A stretch of DNA of 64,000 nucleotides from Talinum fruticosum. Taxonomy: Eukaryota; Streptophyta; Magnoliopsida; Caryophyllales; Talinaceae. The DNA lies in the NCBI GenBank assembly GCA_021018815.1, contig JAITYX010000034.1, positions 3,658,001 to 3,722,000 of the forward strand, written 5' to 3'. The position numbers and the translations under genes were made by a program. Positions 56,901 through 64,000 of this stretch are shown in pieces; position 1 is the first letter of the stretch; each line of letters starts with the position of its first letter. The notes beneath the pieces are model-generated. The model worked only from the letters and a program-made list of their open reading frames with translations. It was not told where the DNA came from and searched no databases.

Positions 56901-59760
56901 GGATCCTGGATTGGTTCTCTATTCCCCTTAAGGACCAAATCCCCAACCTAAAGATTACGAGGGTTCACTTTCTTGTTAAATTCCCTTGATATATGTGCCC
57001 AATATATTTGGACATTATGTAAGGAATTGATGTGCTTTTCATCCAAGTAACACTAAATCTTCGTAGCGTGTCTTAGCCATTTTTCTTATGGAATTTGACT
57101 CTCTGCAAGGATCCGCAATTACGGAATGACAACTTCTAGTACAAGGATTGCTTCCATGCCATACACTAGGGAGTAGGGTGTTGCTTATCGTTGAGGTCAT
57201 GATTGAAGTCTGGTAGCCCCATAAAGCAAAGGGAAACTTGTCGGGTAAATCCTTATAGCCGACAACCATCTCCTCCACTATTTTGTGAATATTTTTGTTA
57301 GCGGCCTCGATCTGCTCCATTGGTTTAAGGGTGATAGGGAGAAGATTTACGATATTTAATCTTTTACTTCTCCAGTAGATCTGCTACTTCCTTCTTAAAG
57401 TGACTTCTATGGTCATTGATGAGTTCGTGGGGTACCCCGTATCGATAAATATTGTTCCAAATGATGAACTTGGCTACATGTTTTGACATCAAAGTCACAT
57501 AAGAGGCTGCTTCTACCTACTTGGTGAAGTAATTAATTGCTACTAACACAAATTTGTGACCACCCGTTCCTTTAGGGGTCACTTTACTAATGATATTGAT
57601 GCCCCAAACCGAGATTGGCCAAGGTGATGCAAGTGTCGTGAGAATCAATTGTGGTTGGTGTTGGAGATTTGCATACACCGACACCTGTGGCATCTCTTAA
57701 CGAATTCATAATAGTCTACTATCACAGTCGACCAGTAATATCCAAGCCTCCGAATCTTCCGAACCAACATTCTCCCATTCATATGGGGTCCACATTCCCC
57801 ACCATGAATTTCATCCATGATACGCTTGGCTTTGTGTTGGGCGACACAAAGTAAGCTAATTCCTGTGTTGGTTTTCTTGTACAGCTTATCCTTGGTTGAT
57901 GAAAAACTAGATTGCTAGCATCCTGATGGCTCACTAAGCTCTACGCGTGGAGTCTAACGGATATTGTTGTTTATCTAGGTACTGATAGATGTCATTGTAC
58001 CAACTGGTTTGCTCAAGCATTAGAAACTTCTAGTGTGTATATGTACACGGAGTTGACTCTGTCGCTCTATGTGGATGGGAATTGAATGAGTGCTACTAGG
58101 GGTATTGGTCATCAATGCTAACTTAACTAAAGCATCCGCGAAGTGGTTGTCATCCCTAGGAAGGTAATGCTTTCAAAATGTTTTGATAGTTCAACAAGAT
58201 GTGCCTGGTAGGGTGTCAAGGCTTCACTACATACCTTCTATTTTTGCGAAATCCAATTAATGATCAAACTAGAGCCACTCAAAACCCTAATGCTCTTGGC
58301 TTCAACCTCTATAGCAGCTTGAAGTCTTGTGCTTGCATGCTTTATACTCGGTAGCATTGTTGGTAACCTCGAAATCAAACTTAACCGAAATGGGAGTATG
58401 TGCTCCCTTTGGTGAGACTAGAAGTTTCCTTGCTCGAAGCCCTTCGATTGGAAGCATTGTCAAAGTATATTTCCCATATGTCCACCTCTACTTGTAAGAT
58501 ATTTTTGTCTAGAAAGTCGAGGTATTTGGGTTGCGATGCGATTACTGAAAGATCGACTAGGAATTCCCACACTACTCTTCCTTTGATCACTTTTTGAGGG
58601 ACATACTTGAGTTCAAATTTTGATAGCATTATGGTCCATTTAGCTATCTTACTACTAATGGTCCATTGCTCAAGAATGTACTTAATGGGATCCATCGGTG
58701 CTACCACTTGTACCGTGTAGGCCAACATGTAGTGCCCGAGCTTCTTAGTAGCCTACACTAATGCCAATAATGTCTTCACTAATGGTGTGTATCTAGTCTC
58801 ATAATATAAGAATTTCGTGCTTAGATAACATACCATATACTCTCCCTTTCTGTCTTATTGAGGTAACATAGCTCCCATGGCGGTCTCTGTCGTGGCGAGG
58901 TACAAAAGTAAAGGCTTCCCTTGTTGGGGTGGAATTAGCACTTGGAGGCTTGGCTAAATGTTCCTTAACCTTCTCGAATGCTTTTCTACACTCGTCATCC
59001 CAAATAGACTCGGACCCATTCTTTAATTTCTTCAAAATGGGTTCATAGACCATGGTTAGTTTTGATATGAAATAACAAATGTATTGTAAACGTCCTAGGA
59101 AACCCCGTATCTCTTTTTCTGTTTTCGGCGGTAGAATTTCCTGAATAGCTTTGATCTTGGATGGATCAACTTCGATTCCTCTAAGTCTAACAACATAGCT
59201 TAACAGCTTTTCCTAAGGCTACCCCAAAGGCACACTTTTGAGGATAAAGGTGCATGTTTTATTTTCTAAGCCTTTTAAAGAATTTTCTAAGGTTGGGTAG
59301 GTGCCCCGCCCTATCCTTGGACTTAATGATCATGTCATCCACATAGACTTTGACCTCTTCGTGGATCATGTCATGCAATAATTTTGTAGTTGTGCTCCGA
59401 TATGTTGTGCCAACGTTTTTAAAGCCAAATAGCATCTCCACATAACAATATGTCCCCCATTGAGTGAGGAAGGTCGTTTTCTCCATGTCTTCTTCGACCA
59501 TCTTCACCTGATTTTACCCAACATAACCATCCATAAACAAAAGCAAGGCATGTCTCGCTGTATTATCTACAAGGATGTCATTATGGGGCAACAGAAATCA
59601 TCTTTGGAGCTTGCTTTATTCGGATCCCTTAAGTCGACGAGCATCGAACCCTACCATCTTTCTTCGGGACCTGGTACTATGTTGGTTACCCATTGAGGGT
59701 AGTGACCTACTTTGATGAACCCATCCTCTAACTACTTTAGTTCTTATTCAGGTTCATCCT
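56901..59760 (-). pseudogene. RT, RNase H, second RNase H and integrase of gypsy J/G
   Basis: From 59760 downwards. RT: GFIKVGHYPQWVTNIVPGPE, VEEDMEKTTFLTQWGTYCYV, then YVDDMIIKSKDRAGHLPNLR with YVDD intact (59334-59345). RNase H: MVYEPILKKLKNGSESIWDD then GHYMLAYTVQVVAPMDPIKY (58381-59053). Second RNase H: WEIYFDNASNRRAS (about 58470) onward, ending near 58130. The integrase zinc-finger region is near 57700-57870 and the core continues to EAANKNIHKIVEEMVVGYKD and LPDKFPFALWGYQTS (57039-57320). The remaining integrase is eroded. Several stops and shifts. Confidence 0.9.
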
Positions 59761-61190
59761 TCGAGATTCTCGCTTAACTGGAGTGGCATCTTCATAAAGT
59801 GGAATTCTATGTTCAATTATACTTAGATTTATCCTCGACAAGACTTTGTAGGACCATGCAAAGACATTTATGAACTCTGTAAGGGAAGAAGTAAATTGTT
59901 TGATCTCCTCTAGATCTAACGTTTTCCTAATTTTGACCTCTTTGGGTTGATCAACTTATCTTAAATTAATTGTTATTATTTCCTATATTATTTGTGAACG
60001 ATTTTCATGATCTTTATAGCTTTTATTAATTCTTTAGGAATTTCTTGTTCATCATTGGAGGAAAATCAATTAAAAACAGGAGAAGGCAAGGAGTAAGCGG
60101 AAATGTTCATCTTATTGAATGAGGAAATAAGTACATCGGACTTGGAAGCGTAAACAATGGAATTAGAAATGACAGAACTAGAAGATAAACTAGAAGCAAT
60201 AGGAATAGAGACAAAAGCCCTAGTGCTAGACTCGTGAATGGGATGCTCTCCTAAGCTAACAGACATATTGTTGGCCTCCTCAACTTCGATCCAACTAATA
60301 TGCTTGGACTCCGACATTAACATCGGTGATGAATCCGGACGGATCAAACTGTGGGTGTGACATGGTCGAAGACAAGCATCGAAACCGAATTCCCTTCTAA
60401 GTTCTTCTCCTGTCCGAATAGTATACCAAAGATGTTACTCCTAGCCCGTTGGTCCAGTCTAGTGTGGACCGTCCCTCTTCAAGGAGGTAGGATGCCCCTT
60501 TTTCGATATATAGTAGTCATTAAAAATTTCTAAATCGGGTACCAATATGCCCTTCTCTTTGAGGTAATAAGGCTTAGGAAAACCATAGTAGGGAAAGTCA
60601 TCCCCTTCTTTCAGGAATTGCCCATTTAGAGTATGAGGAAAGAGCTTGATAGAACAGATTGTGTGTTGTGTAGTCCTTCTAATTTGAACTTCCCACTTAG
60701 CTTGGGCTACTTCCTTAGCATTAGGTTGATAGCCTAGGCCAAATTTATAATTGTTAGTGGGTTCAAAGGGTTGAAAGATAGGGCGATATGCCCTCCGGTC
60801 TACAGACTAGGCTTGGAAAACAACCCTTCTTCCCAAGCATCAAATGAATACTAGGGTTGCCATAAAGATTGAAGTTAAGAGGTGCTTCATCCTTATCTAA
60901 GGTAGCGACAATCTCAAAGCCATAAAGCTCTTTGTCATTTGCATCATGCTCAATTTCGACGATCGATTCTTTGGGAGTCATAGTAGCACGTAGATTATCC
61001 CCATTGATGGTTATGACCTAACCTTTAATGATCATCTTAACTTTTTGGTGTAGTGTACAGTGGTACTACTTGATGGTCATGTAACCAAGGGCATCCTCAA
61101 AGCAAGTTAAATGTAGCTAGAATGTCTAGGACTTGAAAATCAATGTTCTTCACCACTTGGACCTTTATTAATGGGTAGAGTTACTCGTCC
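59761..61190 (-). pseudogene. Protease end and linker of gypsy J/G
   Basis: The upper end (61000-61190) reads GRVTLPINKG, FQVLDILATFNLL and PWLHDHQ, matching the C-terminal protease half of H. The linker to RT holds MTPKESIVEIEHDANDKELY then GFEIVATLDKDEAPLNFNLY (60763-60981). The protease N-terminal half with the DNGS active-site motif is absent, unlike in H. Confidence 0.7.
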
Positions 61191-62440
61191 CGAGGATTGT
61201 CCTCTTAGAATGCATAGACTTTTTATTATCCCCGGATGTCTTCCTCTTGTAAGGGTGGTGTGCCCTAGAAGTCGTCGCCGTTGTCACTATTGTTTCCGGT
61301 TTCGTACACGTCTTCCTCATCATTTACCTATAATCCATGGACTTCGGGTATAAAGGAGGCGGGTTGAGAAATGGTTTGGACTCATTAATATCTTGAATGT
61401 AGACAGATAGGTCCCACTAACCAGGAATGGGTTCGGAGAAAATGGCTAAGGTACTCGCTGAAAGGATTTTTATTATTACTTGGTTTTTAGGTGGCCTTCG
61501 AAGAGGGAATTGACCATTGTGGAACATACTCTTTAATTTGTTCTTGAATGTCCAACATTGCTTGGTGTCATGTGCTCATGCATGATGCTATTTGCATAAT
61601 TTTCCTGCGTCCTAGTTTTTAGACTCGTTTCACGGTTTCGGATTCTCGCTCTTACAGTGGCAATTCTATTTTCCCTTTGGCCAACAGGGGTCAAGGGCTT
61701 CAGCGCATGTGGTATTGATTGGAGTGTAGTCATTATACCTGTTGAGGGCATTGGCATCTCGCACCCTACTAGTATTGCCTTGGTTAGAGGTTTTCTTATC
61801 TTTAGATCGATTGTTACCTCTATACCCAGATCACCATTTTTGTGGTCATGGTAGACAGTTCCTCTTCTATTAGCATGCCAAGCATCTCCAAGGGTTGAGA
61901 AACTCATGAAAGGTAGGAATTTAAGATGCTAATTGTAGGCAAGTCGAAGGTTCTTTACGAGTGATCCGAACTTGGTCCTTCTCGGAAGGTTGGTCTACTA
62001 TGTGGGCAACCTTTGCCCTCCATCCGGTAAGAAAGTCTCGTAAAGCTTTCTTTCTCACCTGCTGATCAACTCCAAGTCTCTAAGTGTGACAGGTAGCTCA
62101 TCTGTTATAGGAGTATTGGTGTAGGAACTCCTTACACAAATCGGTTCAATTGGTGACCTTGCGTGGGTCAACCGCATTATACAACTTCATTATGTCAATA
62201 TCGAAAGTCCATGGGAAGATGATGTGGTAAGTGTCTTCCGGTATGTTCTTAAGAGTCATTACTCCTAAGAAGTTGCGAACACGGTGATGGGGATTCTTCA
62301 AACCTCGAAACTTGATATCGGGCGTGGTGAATTTCGGAGGTAGTTTCCTTTTGGGGATTCAATGAATCCCTTATGGTCAAAGTAGTGATTACTGAACATA
62401 AATGACTCCCTTAACATTTGTTGTATCTAATCAATATGTG
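61191..62440 (-). pseudogene. Gag and gag-protease linker of gypsy J/G
   Basis: Reads from 62200: CKEFLHQYSYN, TLRDLEL, RDFLTGWRAKVAHIVDQPSE then KDQVRI. This matches the Tat gag pattern FLxRWRxKAAxxxxRPSExDQV. A possible continuation is PFMSFSTLGDA and GDLGIEVTIDLK (61850-61900). The acidic linker (EEDVYE-like) is at about 61210-61330 and is homologous to the duplicated linker of H. Frames shift repeatedly. Confidence 0.72.
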
Positions 62441-63073
62441 GATCAAGATTGGATTCATGTTTGGGGCTGCTTGATGGAGATGGACTAGGTGGGGGCGGAG
62501 GACCTCTTCCTCTTCATAATCGTTCTTCTTGTTCATCTCTTTTACTATCTTTAATAACTTTTAAGATACCTTTAAGATCGCTCTGCTATGGACTCTATTT
62601 TCTTATCCCGAGCCTTAATCCTAGCTTCCATTTTTGGTGAGGTTTCACTAAGCAATGCAAGGATAGGACATTGTTTTAATGTTTTATCCATTGGAGGGAA
62701 TTCTTTTAGGTACTTGTCTTACGATGGAAAATAGATCGAACCGAGTGTGGTATGCACCGAATTATGTCACATTGGTATAGACCGCGGGACGTAACGTGGT
62801 GAGATGTGTCGGACTCCTAGTTGAGGCATACTAACCCTTTGAAGTTCGGATTCCCACGATACTCAATTACAGTAGACTTTCCTATTCTATAGCCCAAAGG
62901 ATGATGCTTTGGACCATGTGAAACAATACCACTTTTGGGAAGAAGGGGCTTAAGTGCGAGACCCGAAGGGACTAAGGATGTTTTTTATTTGGATGCACTT
63001 AAGAAATGCACAACATATGAAATGTATGCAATGATTCTTATGACTTAATTTGGGATGATTTTATGATTGAGCT
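62441..63073 (-). other. Upstream part of gypsy J/G gag region
   Basis: Probably the N-terminal part of gag and 5' untranslated sequence, heavily eroded. I cannot read a convincing frame. Cut off by copia D at 63074. Confidence 0.4.
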
Positions 63074-64000
63074 TGAAGACTCCAACTTTACATCTCACCT
63101 TTCTAAACTCTATCAAGGGAATCGGGTATAAGACTTTCTCACTTATAAAGTTTTGATTCCAAGTCATTCCTCGTGTCTTAGAAACATTTCGAGTGATATG
63201 GTATTTTCTCTAAGCGTTATAAAAATTATCTCATGCATTTATACATGACTCTGTATGACTCGGAAAGCATATCTCGCACTTACCATGTTTCACTCAATTC
63301 CGAGTCACTCAACACTCGTAAATATCACACGATTCAAACACTATCTTTTCGCGATCTAACTTTGGTATTTTAGTTTGAATTCATGCTCAGTCTAGATCAA
63401 GTTTATTTCCTCTCATATTCTTTAGTTAACTTGATTCTCTTTTAGACTCGACTTAGATGGAATTTTGAGTATCATGAATATTAGACTCAGAAAATTCCAT
63501 TCCTTTTCTCGACCCGATCAATTAGTCACTTAATCATCTTAATCATATTATTATCTCGTGTCTAATCTTGGACCAAAGTATTTTATACTTTAAGCACCAA
63601 ATTGATTTACTTTTGTAGGTGATTCAAATGAGGCTATCTTATATTTGAAATACAAAAGTAACCTGGCTTCAAAACGTCAAATCACCAGCAGACAAGGCTT
63701 TTCCACCTCTAACCTAGCCTCGGACACTCGTGTCGGGGTTGTCTGTTTCCGAAATGGAAATCCGCAACACTAAGCTCAATGGTGGTTTCCACCTTACTTT
63801 TGAAGACACCGCCAGTGGTTTTAGGCACTTCCAAGGGAGTCAAGAGCCGTTGTTTAACGCTCATATTTCAACGGATATTTTCCGAGTGACTCGGAAAATC
63901 CTTCACAACGAGTCATAAAGGAACTTCCAGTTAGAAGATGGACACAACGGCTAAGCTGCTTGGTCATCTATAAATAGAAGCCAACTCTCAAGACTTGAAG
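63074..64000 (+). repeat. 5' LTR of copia D, cut by the window end
   Basis: Starts TGAAGACTCC without a preceding polypurine tract, so it is the 5' LTR of an element that continues right. It follows LTRs A to C through the GGACCAAAGTATTTTATACT block and GGTGGTTTCCACCTTACTTT block to the TATAAATA box at 63969-63976. The final ~500 bp are outside the window. Confidence 0.88.

Larger units (their letters stand above)
50795..63073 (-). mobile_element. Body of gypsy J/G, Tat lineage, nearly complete
   Basis: In element orientation (right to left): gag, protease remnant, RT, RNase H, second RNase H, integrase, then antisense aORF2 and aORF1 (on the plus strand), polypurine tract and 3' LTR. It is the longest element in the window. 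It is cut on the right by copia D at 63074, so its 5' LTR is not seen. Confidence 0.85.

Overview
This window looks like nuclear DNA from a flowering plant, probably a eudicot; the species cannot be told from it. It is almost wholly nested, decayed LTR retrotransposons. I found no intact protein-coding host gene, no rRNA or tRNA gene and no bacterial-type feature. The only host-gene trace is the 3' end of a CBS-domain protein gene (44176-44591, minus).

Two retrotransposon families dominate. (1) A Sirevirus-like Ty1/copia family has LTRs of about 1.48 kb starting TGAAGACT and ending CCTTCA. It is seen as LTR A (559-2046), LTR B (2157-3640), a 5'-truncated element C (32037-40958) with an extra gene after pol, and a partial 5' LTR D (63074-64000). 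(2) A Tat-lineage Ty3/gypsy family has LTRs starting TGTAGAC and ending CCTACA. Its copies are E, F and L on the plus strand and H, I and J/G on the minus strand. Pol is typical of Tat: RT, RNase H, a second RNase H, then integrase. Unusually, the 3' third of each element carries two genes on the opposite strand: a multi-intron plant-mobile-domain-like gene (aORF1) and a second transposon-associated gene (aORF2). Each has its own TATA-like box.

Layout, left to right. 1-3640: tail and 3' LTR of copia A inside the tail of copia B, which is itself inserted in the integrase of gypsy E. 3641-10118: gypsy E, with integrase end, both antisense genes and a truncated 3' LTR. 10119-21307: gypsy F, with RT to integrase, antisense genes interrupted by LTR K (13987-16072), and a 3' LTR. 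F is inserted in aORF1 of gypsy L (21308-24928). L is inserted in gypsy H (24929-30473, minus), whose protease carries a 1.56 kb CACTA transposon (28043-29604). 30474-32036: gypsy LTR fragment M and unassigned AT-rich repeats. 32037-40958: copia C. 40959-44175: unassigned pyrimidine-rich and AT-rich DNA. 44176-44684: CBS gene fragment cut by gypsy I (3' LTR 44685-46460). I is invaded at 48783 by gypsy J/G (3' LTR 48783-50794, body to 63073), and J/G is invaded in its gag region by copia D at 63074.

The best lead is the antisense gene pair of the Tat family. The TATA box, 5' leader, start codon region and several GT...AG intron borders of aORF1 recur in independent copies. Introns lying antisense to the retrotransposon RNA would not be removed during retrotransposition, which would explain their survival. 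Every copy here is damaged by stops and frameshifts, so the window shows relics of the system, not a working one. All homology statements come from reading translations by eye.
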